Positions 6,667 through 14,857 of a DNA stretch of 18,277 nucleotides are shown piece after piece (positions within the stretch are counted from its first letter, which is position 1; the number at the start of each line of letters is the position of its first letter). Made by a program: the position numbers and the translations under genes. The stretch is from CAZMNY01 sp964567745. GTDB taxonomy: Bacteria; Planctomycetota; Planctomycetia; Pirellulales; Pirellulaceae. Below the pieces are notes generated by a model. The model searched no databases, had not been told where the DNA came from, and worked only from the letters and a program-made list of their open reading frames with translations. Where the stretch lies: the NCBI GenBank assembly GCA_964567745.1, contig CAZMNY010000068.1, positions 1 to 18,277 on the forward strand. The letters run 5' to 3'.

Positions 6667-8142
6667 TGCCAAAATGTCATCAACGACATGTCCGTGCACG
6701 TCAGTTAATCGATAACGTCGACCCTGATGTCGGTAGGTCAGACGCTCGTGATCGATGCCCATCAGGTGCAGCAGAGTCGCTTGGAAGTCGTGAACGTGTA
6801 CGCCGTCTTCAACGACATTGTATCCGAATGGGTCGGTGCGGCCGTGCCGTGCGCCCGGCTTGATTCCGCCGCCAGCCATCCAGATTGAGTAACAGCGAGG
6901 GTGATGGTCGCGGCCGAAGTTGTTGCCGTTCAGTTGACCCTGACAGTAGTTGGTGCGTCCGAATTCGCCCGCCCAGACGACAAGCGTGTCTTCGAGCATG
7001 CCTCGCTGGGCAAGGTCCTTCACAAGCGCCGCGGACGGTTGGTCTGTTTCTGTGCATTGCCTGCGAATGCCGCCAGGCAGGCCGCCGTGCTGATCCCATC
7101 CCTGATGGTAAAGCTGAATAAACCGCACACCTCGTTCTGCAAGCCGACGGGCGAGTAGACAGTTGGCCGCAAACGTTCCCGGTTTGGTGACGTCGGGACC
7201 GTACGAGTCGAGGTTTTGTCTTGTCTCTCCGGAAACGTCGAGCACGTCAGGAATCGACGTCTGCATTTTGAAGGCGAGTTCATATTGAGCGATGCGTGTT
7301 TCCAACACTGGGTCGGATTGTTCCCCTAGCTGTAGTTGGTGCAGTTGTTCCAGGGCGTCGAGCATCCGTCGTCGGCTCGATCGGTCCAGGCCTTCAGGAT
7401 TGTTCAAGTACAGGATGGGATCTTTGCCTGACCGAAAGCGAACGCCTTGATGACGGGCCGGAATGAAACCACTGCCCCACAGCCGCGACACCAGTGGCTG
7501 ACCGCCTTTGCCTTTCGTTACCATGACCACGAATGACGGGAGATTCTGATTGGCGCTGCCAAGGCCGTAGCTGAGCCACGCTCCCATACTAGGTCGACCG
7601 GGAAACTGGGAGCCAGTCTGAATGAACGTGACGCCGGGACCGTGGTTGATCGCCTCGGTGTACATCGAATTCACGACGCAGAGATGGTCAGCAATACCAG
7701 CCGTATGCGGCAGCACGTCGCTTAACCACTGTCCAGACTCGCCGTGCTGAGCAAACTTGAACGGCGAACCAACAAGTGGAAGGCTCGACTGGTTCCCGCT
7801 CATGCCAGTCAGTCGCTGGCCGTTTCGCACGGAGTCCGGAAGTTGTTGCCCGTGGACTTTGTTCAAGTGGGGCTTGTAGTCCAGCAAGTCGATCTGTGAT
7901 GGACCACCGCTCTGAAAGAGAAAGATGACGCGCTTGGCCTTGGGTGGATGGTGGTAGTCCGAAAGAATGCCGCCGAGTGGTTTCGTCGCGTCGTTTGCCG
8001 GCGCCTCGGAACCTAGTAAGTCAGCCAGTCCCAAGGCTCCGAGTCCCATTCCGAACTGACCAAGAAATCCACGTCGGGACATTCCCCAAGGGGATTGATA
8101 ACCCGTGCATTGTTCGTGTGTTCGTCGGTGATTCATGTGCAT
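6664..8142 (-). CDS. DUF1501 family protein with twin-arginine signal
   Basis: DUF1501 proteins are alkaline-phosphatase/sulfatase-superfamily-like proteins, abundant in planctomycetes, whose function is not established. From the chosen start this one has 492 residues. A Tat signal SRRGFLGQF (22-30) is followed by a hydrophobic stretch ending near LADLLG. Family landmarks follow: FLFQSGGPSQIDLLDYKP, GEFGRT, GRDHHP, AGGGIK, VHVHDFQATLLHLMG and the terminal RLTDVHGHVVDDILA. The frame is open back to 8199. The ATG at 8142 is preferred because its A is shared with the last base of the upstream PSD1 stop (TAATG), a classic translational coupling arrangement; an ATG at 8136 is also possible. The product is probably exported folded and works with the PSD1 protein encoded immediately upstream. 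Confidence 0.92.
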   Translation of the reverse strand: MHMNHRRTHEQCTGYQSPWGMSRRGFLGQFGMGLGALGLADLLGSEAPANDATKPLGGILSDYHHPPKAKRVIFLFQSGGPSQIDLLDYKPHLNKVHGQQLPDSVRNGQRLTGMSGNQSSLPLVGSPFKFAQHGESGQWLSDVLPHTAGIADHLCVVNSMYTEAINHGPGVTFIQTGSQFPGRPSMGAWLSYGLGSANQNLPSFVVMVTKGKGGQPLVSRLWGSGFIPARHQGVRFRSGKDPILYLNNPEGLDRSSRRRMLDALEQLHQLQLGEQSDPVLETRIAQYELAFKMQTSIPDVLDVSGETRQNLDSYGPDVTKPGTFAANCLLARRLAERGVRFIQLYHQGWDQHGGLPGGIRRQCTETDQPSAALVKDLAQRGMLEDTLVVWAGEFGRTNYCQGQLNGNNFGRDHHPRCYSIWMAGGGIKPGARHGRTDPFGYNVVEDGVHVHDFQATLLHLMGIDHERLTYRHQGRRYRLTDVHGHVVDDILA

Positions 8143-11100
8143 TATCGTTTCGTGACGCATTCGTCGTGATTGATCAGGGTGTTGGCGACACTCGACCACG
8201 CCGCCAGAGTGGCGAGATCAATGTCAGACATTGTCTTTGTGTTGAGATTCGTTCCACCGACCGCTTTGCCGTTCAGATAAATCCGGACGCGCCCACTGTT
8301 CATGTTCACACTGCAGGCGACGTGCGACCATTGACCGGCTGGCGGAATATGATTGGCAATGACTACGGTCTTGCCGCAGATCAATCGGATGCCGCCGACA
8401 AGATCGAGCAACAGTCCGTCTCCCTTGCCTGGAGTAATCTTGTCCCAGATTCGGCCTCGGCGCGGTGCATCTGGTTTGATCCAGGCTTCGAGCGTGAAGC
8501 CCTGGTCGAACTTCAGGTCGGACGTGCCTTCGAACTTAATATGACCGCGTCCTGCAACGCCGGTTGAAGCGTCAATCGCTTTGAGATTGTGTGTTGCCGC
8601 CCGATTGGAAACCGTGGCGGAAAGACTCGATGGGGCAGGGCGGGCTCGGTCAATCGTCGACAACTCCGCGATCTGTTCTCCGCTCAACTCAACTGGGAAG
8701 AGGCTTGCACGACCAAATTCTCCAGTCAATTTTTCCGTGTCGTTAGGCGTCGAGCCAAGTCGGAATTCGTGATTATTGGCGGGCCAGGGGATTTCGCTGG
8801 CCACGGTGTTTCTGGCGGAAATCCGATATTTGCCAAACTCGCCGTGGCTCAGGTACTTGAATGCTGCGTCAGCCGATTCGAGGAAGTGCTCCCGCTGCTT
8901 ATGGAATAGTTTCGTGATGATCGCCCGTTCCGCGTCGCTCGGCGCCCGGCTTGTCAGAATGCGAAACATGTCGAGCGCGATCCTGTCTGTTTCGTCCTTC
9001 CCGTGCTCATGAATCAGTCGCTGACTTAATGCCCGCGAAGCCTCAACAAACTGCGGGCCGTTGAGCATCGCCAGAGCCTGAAGCGGCGACGATGTGCGCT
9101 CACGCTTGACGCGACAGACGTCGCGTTTGGCTGCATCCAGGGCAAGCATCACCGGCGCTGGTCCTGTCCGCTTCCAATACGTGTACAACGATCGTCGATA
9201 GAGTCCTTCGCCCTTGTCCGGCGTCGATGCTTTGAAAGAGGCCGCCAGTTCGTAGGGTCTGACCGGCGCTCCGCCGATTTTGTTAACCAGCAGGCCGCTG
9301 ACTGCCAGAGCATTGTCTCGCAGCATTTCTGCCGGCAGCCGATACGACGGTGCGCGAGCCAACAACTCGTTTGCAGGATCGCGCTGCAGCAGTTGCTTCG
9401 AAGCCGTTGTTGATTGCCGATAGGCGCGCGACATCACCATCTGTTTCAAGAGGCGTTGAACGTTCCAGCCGTTGGCGACAAAATCGTTGGCGAGCCAGCC
9501 CAGAAGTTCTGGATGAGTTGGCGGTGCGCCCTGACGACCAAAGTCCTCCGGCGTTCGAACAAGGCCCTGGCCAAAGATCAACTGCCAATAGTGATTGACG
9601 GCGACTCGAGACGTCAATGGATGCTCGCGTGATGTCAACCAACGAGCCAGGCCAAGGCGATTCCTTGGAAGTGACTCGTCCATCGCTGGAAACACGTTTG
9701 GAGTCTCGGCCGACACGGCTTCGAGTCGATCGCTGTAAAGGCCTCGACGCAGGATGTAGGCCGGCTTGGGCTTTGGCAGCTCCCGCATGACCATGATCTC
9801 TGTCAGTCCATCCAGCGTCTTGCAGAGCTGCTCGCGCGCGGCCTTCAGTCTTGTTCGATGTGCGTTGTGCATGTCCGAGTCATTCAGTTGCTTGTGTTCA
9901 GCAAGCAACTGCTTCTGGTTTTCCGACAGGCGACCTGAGGTCGCTGCTTCCAGCAAACTCTTTCGTACCGTTTCTTCGTCATGCAGGCCGCTAACCTCAA
10001 ATTCAGAAAGCTGCCGATCATAGACGCGGAATGAAGACACCAGACCGCCCTTTAGGCCGCGGTCGCGGAATCTCGCACCTATGGCAATGTTGGTGCCACC
10101 GCCTCCTGTGATGTTCTTGGTGAGACGGTTCTTAACCACGTCGACAACGGCTCGTTTGCCGTCGATAAATATCGACAATCCCGTGGCATTGACGTTGCCG
10201 TCGTAAACAACGGCGATGTCCGTCCAGCGGTTAACAAGAAGCGGCTCTCTTGTTTTCACACTGATTGCGTTGCCAGGCCAGAAGTGCACGAGCGACGCAC
10301 TCAACCGGCCGTTTTCAATCAGAAGTTGGTAGCCGCGACTTCCCGCGTCCGTCCAGGCTCGCGACCGATGAAAGATCACGGCGCGATCTTTCACATCCGG
10401 AACATGAATCGATAGCGAAACCGAGAACGGCTGATATCGAGTGAAGTTTCCAGTCTTCAGCCCGACCGCGTCGTCTCCAGTCAACTGAACGGCTGGATTT
10501 CCGCGAGCGTCCGTCGTTTTCGTGTTGCGGCCGCCGACCTTGGCAAAGTCGACGACTTCGACGGGCGGCCGACCTTGCAACTCTAACGCCTTCTTCACTG
10601 CCGCGGCATTCGTCAGATCGAAAGATGATTCTGGTATCTGATCCTCCATCGAATCCACAACGGCCATCAGATCGGCCAGTTTCTGCTTCTGTGCCTCGCT
10701 TGTTAACGGCAAGGTCGGAGTTGGCACGGAGCTTGTGAAATATGAGTAGAGCCCTGACTCGTCGATGTTGTTGAAGAACGAAAAGAGCTGGTAATACTCT
10801 TTTTGAGAAATCGGGTCGTACTTGTGGTCGTGGCATCGTGCGCATTCCATCGTCAGTCCAAGGAACGCGGTGGCAAACGTTTGAGTTCGATCGGCGACGT
10901 ACTCGACGCGGAATTCTTCTTCGGTACTTCCACCTTCGACTTTCTGCGGATGCAGTCGATTGAACGTGGTGGCCAGAATCTGGTCGTCAGTCGCTTTCGG
11001 AAGCAAGTCGCCGGCCAGTTGTTCCACAATGAACTGGTCGTGCGGCATGTTTGCGTTGAACGCTCGAATCACCCAGTCTCGCCACGGCCAGACATAACGG

Positions 11101-11819
11101 TCACGATCAACCTGATAACCATACGTGTCGCTGTAGCGGGCAATATCCAGCCAGTCCGATGCCATTCGCTGGCCGTAGTGCTTCGATCTAAAAAGTCGGT
11201 CGACAACTTTTTCGAAGGCGTCCGGCGAGTTGTCCGCCAGGAATGTATCGATCTCATCGAGCGTGGGTGGCAGACCCGTAAGATCAAACGTGACTCGCCG
11301 GATGAGTTTCTCTTTCGTGGCAAGTGGGGCGAACGTCAGCTGTTCCTTTTCGAGACGTGACAATAGAAACCGGTCGATAGCACCAGCGACCAACTCCTTG
11401 GAGTGAACATTGGGTGGCGACGGCGTAGCGCGAGCCGCAAACGCCCAGTGTTGTTTCCACTCGGCTCCCTGCTTGATCCACGCGGCGATTAATTGCCGTT
11501 CGCGTTTTGACAATGAGAGATTCGAGTCGGGCGGCGGCATGATCTCGTCTGCATCGTCCGTCATGATGCGTCGAAGCAGTTCGCTGTCATCGGGCATTTT
11601 TGGAGACAACACGCCCAGCGCGTCTTCTCGTACATCGAGCCGCAGATCAGCCTCACGCGTAGCGGCGTCCGGCCCGTGGCAAAGGTAGCAGCGATCCGAA
11701 AGAATCGGCCGTATGTCCCGATCGAAATTGACTTTTCCAACAGGCGTTTGAGCCTGCGCGGAGGAATGAATTCCGGCCAGTACCAGCACGACAAATGGCA
11801 GAATTAGGCGGGTAAACAA
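8142..11819 (-). CDS. PSD1-type planctomycete cytochrome C protein (PSCyt1-DUF1549-LamG-DUF1553)
   Basis: The 1225-residue protein has a signal peptide (1-24). A planctomycete cytochrome C domain carries the haem motif CYLCH (44-48). DUF1549 spans about 145-350 and ends with a second CARCH motif (326-330) in ECARCHDHKYDP. A concanavalin A/LamG-like domain (about 430-612) precedes DUF1553 (about 690-985). A second LamG-like stretch (about 1000-1195) follows, and only then comes the closing AAWSSVANTLINHDE segment that normally ends DUF1553. The start is a TTG at 11819: the frame has a TGA about 30 bases upstream with no ATG between, and GGAGAGG (11837-11831) sits 11 bases ahead. The product is probably periplasmic or surface-attached and redox-active. 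Substrate is unknown. It is coupled to DUF1501. Confidence 0.92.
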   Translation of the reverse strand: MFTRLILPFVVLVLAGIHSSAQAQTPVGKVNFDRDIRPILSDRCYLCHGPDAATREADLRLDVREDALGVLSPKMPDDSELLRRIMTDDADEIMPPPDSNLSLSKRERQLIAAWIKQGAEWKQHWAFAARATPSPPNVHSKELVAGAIDRFLLSRLEKEQLTFAPLATKEKLIRRVTFDLTGLPPTLDEIDTFLADNSPDAFEKVVDRLFRSKHYGQRMASDWLDIARYSDTYGYQVDRDRYVWPWRDWVIRAFNANMPHDQFIVEQLAGDLLPKATDDQILATTFNRLHPQKVEGGSTEEEFRVEYVADRTQTFATAFLGLTMECARCHDHKYDPISQKEYYQLFSFFNNIDESGLYSYFTSSVPTPTLPLTSEAQKQKLADLMAVVDSMEDQIPESSFDLTNAAAVKKALELQGRPPVEVVDFAKVGGRNTKTTDARGNPAVQLTGDDAVGLKTGNFTRYQPFSVSLSIHVPDVKDRAVIFHRSRAWTDAGSRGYQLLIENGRLSASLVHFWPGNAISVKTREPLLVNRWTDIAVVYDGNVNATGLSIFIDGKRAVVDVVKNRLTKNITGGGGTNIAIGARFRDRGLKGGLVSSFRVYDRQLSEFEVSGLHDEETVRKSLLEAATSGRLSENQKQLLAEHKQLNDSDMHNAHRTRLKAAREQLCKTLDGLTEIMVMRELPKPKPAYILRRGLYSDRLEAVSAETPNVFPAMDESLPRNRLGLARWLTSREHPLTSRVAVNHYWQLIFGQGLVRTPEDFGRQGAPPTHPELLGWLANDFVANGWNVQRLLKQMVMSRAYRQSTTASKQLLQRDPANELLARAPSYRLPAEMLRDNALAVSGLLVNKIGGAPVRPYELAASFKASTPDKGEGLYRRSLYTYWKRTGPAPVMLALDAAKRDVCRVKRERTSSPLQALAMLNGPQFVEASRALSQRLIHEHGKDETDRIALDMFRILTSRAPSDAERAIITKLFHKQREHFLESADAAFKYLSHGEFGKYRISARNTVASEIPWPANNHEFRLGSTPNDTEKLTGEFGRASLFPVELSGEQIAELSTIDRARPAPSSLSATVSNRAATHNLKAIDASTGVAGRGHIKFEGTSDLKFDQGFTLEAWIKPDAPRRGRIWDKITPGKGDGLLLDLVGGIRLICGKTVVIANHIPPAGQWSHVACSVNMNSGRVRIYLNGKAVGGTNLNTKTMSDIDLATLAAWSSVANTLINHDECVTKR

Positions 11820-12169
11820 TTGATCGTGATCCTCTCCGCTGTATCAAGAGCAACGCTGTGTCAAAAGCAACACTGTATCATCCGCCATGGCGTCGCGAAC
11901 TCTTAGGTTGTTGAGTCAGTTGGATTCGGTGCCAACGTGGAACGCTATGTTCCATTCCAATGTGATCCAGCGGAATGTTCAGGTCCACCGATTCTTGCGA
12001 TTCATTGCCTCATCCGCAACACCCTCTTGATTCTTGACTGATCCTGGATCACGGACTCTTTGTTGATGGAGAACCTGCAGTCGTCAAATGCTCCAACTTT
12101 CCGCGAATGTTTGGTGTGGACGCAACTTGCAGCCACCAAGCGTAGAACACGCTGTGCACGGTTCACAGT
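11820..12169. other. Intergenic region upstream of the PSD1 gene
   Basis: No gene is supported here. It contains the PSD1 ribosome binding site (GGAGAGG on the minus strand, 11837-11831), the 17-base repeat reported separately, and a small dyad TGGAAC/GTTCCA around 11938-11954. On the minus strand a perfect TTGACA hexamer (11864-11859) lies inside the repeat, but no good -10 hexamer follows at normal spacing. The rest, toward 12169, shows no recognisable feature. Confidence 0.35.
11838..11881. repeat. 17-base tandem repeat, about 2.6 copies
   Basis: GCTGTATCAAGAGCAAC (11838-11854) is followed by GCTGTGTCAAAAGCAAC (11855-11871) and a partial third unit ACTGTATCAT (11872-11881). The array starts next to the PSD1 ribosome binding site, so it is probably in the promoter or leader of that operon. 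The second unit contains TTGACA on the minus strand. Tandem sites for a regulator or plain slippage are both possible. Confidence 0.7.
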
Positions 12170-12574
12170 TTATCCGATCCAGCCGACGGATCGCAGCAAT
12201 TCGCCTATGCCAAACGAGCAAAGATTCGCCGTGACAATGGCTGCCCCATCGCGCAGCCAGGTTGAGCGGACGAGCGGCCGTTTGTCCGTTGGAGCGCCCA
12301 CAGGAAACGCCAACCAGAATAGCACGCACTCCATGACCGGCGCATATGTTTCGGCGACAATCAGATAGGCGGTAGTCGACGAGTCAGACATCGCGATCGG
12401 CAGGACGACAGCCACGATGGGGTACGTGCAAGCCGTTAGCCAAAACGAGGCGAGCAGCCGCCGCCGAAGCGAGTGTCTGGGGGCGAGTCCCAAAAGCAAG
12501 ACAGGCGTCTCCAGAGCGACAGTGAGCAGGTAGCCCCAGATCATGAACGTCCAAAGTTGGCTTGCCTCTTCCAT
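12170..12574 (-). CDS. Small multi-pass membrane protein of unknown function
   Basis: This 134-residue protein has about four hydrophobic segments: around 9-29 (FMIWGYLLTVALETPVLLLG), 40-62, 68-92 and 109-128. Notable residues are an acidic Glu inside the first segment (VALETPVLL), the WLTACTYPIV stretch and AETYAPVMECVLFW. The conserved-looking charged residues inside membrane segments suggest a channel, carrier or cofactor role, but I do not recognise a named family. It is the last gene of a three-gene cluster. The gap to the upstream 351-residue membrane protein gene is 21 bases. The ATG at 12574 has GGCGGA directly ahead and GAGGAG further upstream. Confidence 0.75.
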   Translation of the reverse strand: MEEASQLWTFMIWGYLLTVALETPVLLLGLAPRHSLRRRLLASFWLTACTYPIVAVVLPIAMSDSSTTAYLIVAETYAPVMECVLFWLAFPVGAPTDKRPLVRSTWLRDGAAIVTANLCSFGIGELLRSVGWIG

Positions 12575-12595
12575 TCCGCCGTCGTCGCTCCTCGA

Positions 12596-13651
12596 CTAAA
12601 GCAGTCGAATCAAGAAGGGAGCTTCCGCCAAGACGTGAAAGACGGCGACGCTAAAGTAGATGTCGCGAGTGAGAGGGTAGTTGGCCGCAAAGCCTCCCCA
12701 GAATCCGATCACCGCCAGGGCGCCTAGCACGAGCACTACGGTTACGCCCCACCGCCAAATCGTCGACTTGCGCGCTACGGGGACCTTGTCGACCTCCCAG
12801 GGCTTGCCCTGCATGCCGATACTGGGGATCGCGACCAGCCAGACCGCGTAGTGCAACATTTCAAGAAACACATGGGTGGCGACGAGCAGGTGAGTCGACA
12901 CGCCGGACACAATGCCGCGCCCCGCATGTTGGGTAATTTGCAAGCTGAGTAGATCGTTGCCGGGCAGGTCCGGTTTGCGCCATGACAACCACCACAGCGC
13001 CGTCAAACATACCGGCAACATCATCAGCGCGGTTCGATAGACGTGTCGCCAGGCCACCTTGCGACGAAATAGTTCTCGGTCGAGAAACCACAAGGCAATG
13101 AGCGGGTGAATGTAAACCAGCCCGAGGCTCCAACCGACCGGCGCGAACCAAGCCAGAGCGATCAACGCCCACCCGGCGGCAAACAAAAAGGGCCAAGCCT
13201 GCGAGTCGGTCTCGGCTCGAGCGCAAGCCCTACGCGTTTTTTCCCGTCGCCGCAGATGAGCCAGCCAGACGACCCAAGCCACCAGCGCCGTATTCCACAC
13301 GGCCATTAGGGTCGTCCAGGCCTCAACGTCCAACGCCCAGAGTCGCGCTGTCGAGGGCAACAGCAAACTCGCGACCGCCAACAGTGCTGCGCCCGCGATG
13401 CCGCTCAAGTAATACAAACGCAACGGGCCCCAGCGCGCTGGCATTCGCTGCAGGAAGTACCGGCACTCCATCCAATTGTGTGGAGCGGCAAACAAAAACA
13501 CTACAAGAATAGAAACTCCCAAAGGCAACCAGGCGGCCGTCGCCCACGCCACGGCAATCAGCGCGGCGCAAAGGCAACCCGCCGCCCATGACGTGCCGTC
13601 GACGACGCGTACTGTAGCCACGGTTGGCTGCGCGGGAGTGATTGAAGCCAT
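12596..13651 (-). CDS. Polytopic membrane protein with intramembrane histidines, unknown function
   Basis: The 351-residue protein has about eight to nine hydrophobic segments covering most of its length. Histidines fall in or at the edge of membrane segments: H58 in FAAPHNWMECRYF, H182 in VYIHPLIALWF, H254, H260 and H267 in HLLVATHVFLEMLHYAVW, and H339 in FSVAVFHVLAEAPF. Such placement is common in membrane proteins that hold haem or metal, including the Brp/Blh carotene dioxygenases. I see no clear Brp/Blh signature, so that is only an analogy. The gene sits 11 bases downstream of the 211-residue protein gene and 21 bases upstream of the small membrane protein gene, so the three probably form one operon. 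No strong ribosome binding site precedes its ATG, which fits coupled translation. Confidence 0.8.
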   Translation of the reverse strand: MASITPAQPTVATVRVVDGTSWAAGCLCAALIAVAWATAAWLPLGVSILVVFLFAAPHNWMECRYFLQRMPARWGPLRLYYLSGIAGAALLAVASLLLPSTARLWALDVEAWTTLMAVWNTALVAWVVWLAHLRRREKTRRACARAETDSQAWPFLFAAGWALIALAWFAPVGWSLGLVYIHPLIALWFLDRELFRRKVAWRHVYRTALMMLPVCLTALWWLSWRKPDLPGNDLLSLQITQHAGRGIVSGVSTHLLVATHVFLEMLHYAVWLVAIPSIGMQGKPWEVDKVPVARKSTIWRWGVTVVLVLGALAVIGFWGGFAANYPLTRDIYFSVAVFHVLAEAPFLIRLL

Positions 13652-13662
13652 CGGATGCTACG

Positions 13663-14298
13663 CTACTTCTTGGGAGGCGTATCCTTGACCGCCGGATCGC
13701 CAAAGCTGCCCGGGCCGCCAAAACTGCCTTTAGGTGGGCCGGCATTTGGGAACAGCAGCTCTACCTCTTTCGCCGTCTTGCTCACAGCGATCTCGATACG
13801 CTCGTTTTGCGGGGCCGGATTCTTAGGGGGATCAACTGGACCAACTGGGCGCCCGCCAAGATCGGCGTAGGCCCATTGCCCGCCCGCGTAAGCGGCTCCA
13901 ACGCAGATAAGCACAACAAGCGTTTTCGTTGTTGCCGACCTGCGCCACACGAGCACCAAACTGCACATGGCTGCCGACAGAGCTAGACCGGCGAACAAAG
14001 ACCTTTGCCGCCAAGGCGCTTCACCCACGCTGCGTCTGCTGGGCTTGGCGCTTGCTTGCCGCATCGCGGCCTTCATCACTCGCTCGGGAATGACGATGCG
14101 AATGTTCTTGCCGGGCGCGTCGCCAAGCTTCAGTTTCGACGTGACCGCCTTGGCTGGGGCCGCCTTGACCGGACGCTTGGGATTCCGGGCCGGAATATCG
14201 GCCAGAGCGCTTACCGAGCAACAGCTCACCATGCAGAGAGCGAGTAAGCCTCGCAAGTTGGGTGTGGACGAGTTAAAGAGGGCTAGAACGGGCGACAT
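13663..14298 (-). CDS. Membrane protein with signal peptide and Gly/Pro-rich tail, unknown function
   Basis: This 211-residue protein has a signal-like hydrophobic segment (about 17-33, ending SALA). A basic, Ala/Lys/Pro-rich region (34-95) includes KNIRIVIPERVM (64-75). Two membrane segments (about 100-118 and 126-143) are joined by a basic loop WRRSATTK that should face the cytoplasm. A Pro/Gly-rich tail follows (149-211) containing GSFGGPGSFGDP. No family is recognised. Its ATG is supported by GGAG six bases upstream (14308-14305) and by a promoter candidate about 60 bases upstream. It is the first gene of the three-gene membrane cluster. Confidence 0.72.
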   Translation of the reverse strand: MSPVLALFNSSTPNLRGLLALCMVSCCSVSALADIPARNPKRPVKAAPAKAVTSKLKLGDAPGKNIRIVIPERVMKAAMRQASAKPSRRSVGEAPWRQRSLFAGLALSAAMCSLVLVWRRSATTKTLVVLICVGAAYAGGQWAYADLGGRPVGPVDPPKNPAPQNERIEIAVSKTAKEVELLFPNAGPPKGSFGGPGSFGDPAVKDTPPKK

Positions 14299-14355
14299 GA
14301 TTTACTCCAACGCGAAACGTTTTTGGAATTGCGAATCGATCGGCTGGCTACTCGT

Positions 14356-14384
14356 ATATTAACGCTCAACCGTGTGAATGCCAA
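14356..14384 (-). promoter_or_regulatory. Candidate sigma70-type promoter for the three-gene membrane cluster
   Basis: On the minus strand TTGGCA (14384-14379) is separated by exactly 17 bases from TAATAT (14361-14356). The first differs from the -35 consensus by one base; the second matches the -10 consensus at four of six. The implied transcript start lies about 50 bases before the ATG at 14298, which also has a GGAG site. Assignment is by eye, and planctomycete promoters are often less canonical. Confidence 0.45.
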
Positions 14385-14607
14385 ATATCACACCGCTTGG
14401 CCCATTCGACCGAGCAATCAATCTCCCGGTTCACGCTCCCAGAATTGACCTGGCCCTTCGATTCTTGCGCGTCGCCGTAAATTCGCAGCCTGACCAGACC
14501 CACGTGAATCCAACCAACTCAGAGTCCGATTGCCCCGCCGGTTTCGTACTCGCCGCTGTCCATTGAGAGTGGGAGCTTTCGGGACATCCAACTTTGCGGC
14601 GGCTCGA

Positions 14608-14857
14608 CTTGCCTTCGCGTTTGAATTCAAAGGCCCGAGGGCGGCCGCCCTTGGCGAAGCCGATCGACGCGGTCAGGGTGCCTCTTGGGGGGTTCGTATA
14701 TGATGCGCTGCGGGAAATCGTGGCGGGGATTGACGAATACGGCCCGCTTCTTGTCCAGTTCGGTGAGCACAAACTCGGTGGGAGGATTACCGCCGGGTTG
14801 CGCGATGTAGACCAAACCGCCATCTCGCTCGACAATCCGCAGATACCAACGGCGCAG
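14608..14857 (-). pseudogene. Frameshifted fragment of a DUF6265-like protein
   Basis: From about 14857 the minus strand encodes YLRIVERDGGLVYIAQPGG and then a segment with AVFVNPRHDFPQRIIYEPP. This matches the C-terminal half of the DUF6265-type family, which has a hallmark AVFxNPxHDFPQRIxY. At a run of six C (14692-14687 on the minus strand) the frame breaks. The next frame continues as RGTLTASIGFAKGGRPRAF and on to FKREGK, exactly the expected following part. Five C instead of six would make one continuous reading. The N-terminal part, including the usual WLAGxW start, is missing, and no start codon or ribosome binding site is evident. It is a decayed fragment, or part of one and a sequencing error in the C run. 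Confidence 0.6.

Noticed and set aside
7944..8567. Plus-strand open frame of 207 codons
   Set aside because: Antisense to the DUF1501/PSD1 junction, both of which have strong family motifs.
12596..13651. Brp/Blh carotene dioxygenase
   Set aside because: Intramembrane histidines are suggestive, but I could not match the spacing or surrounding motifs of that family.
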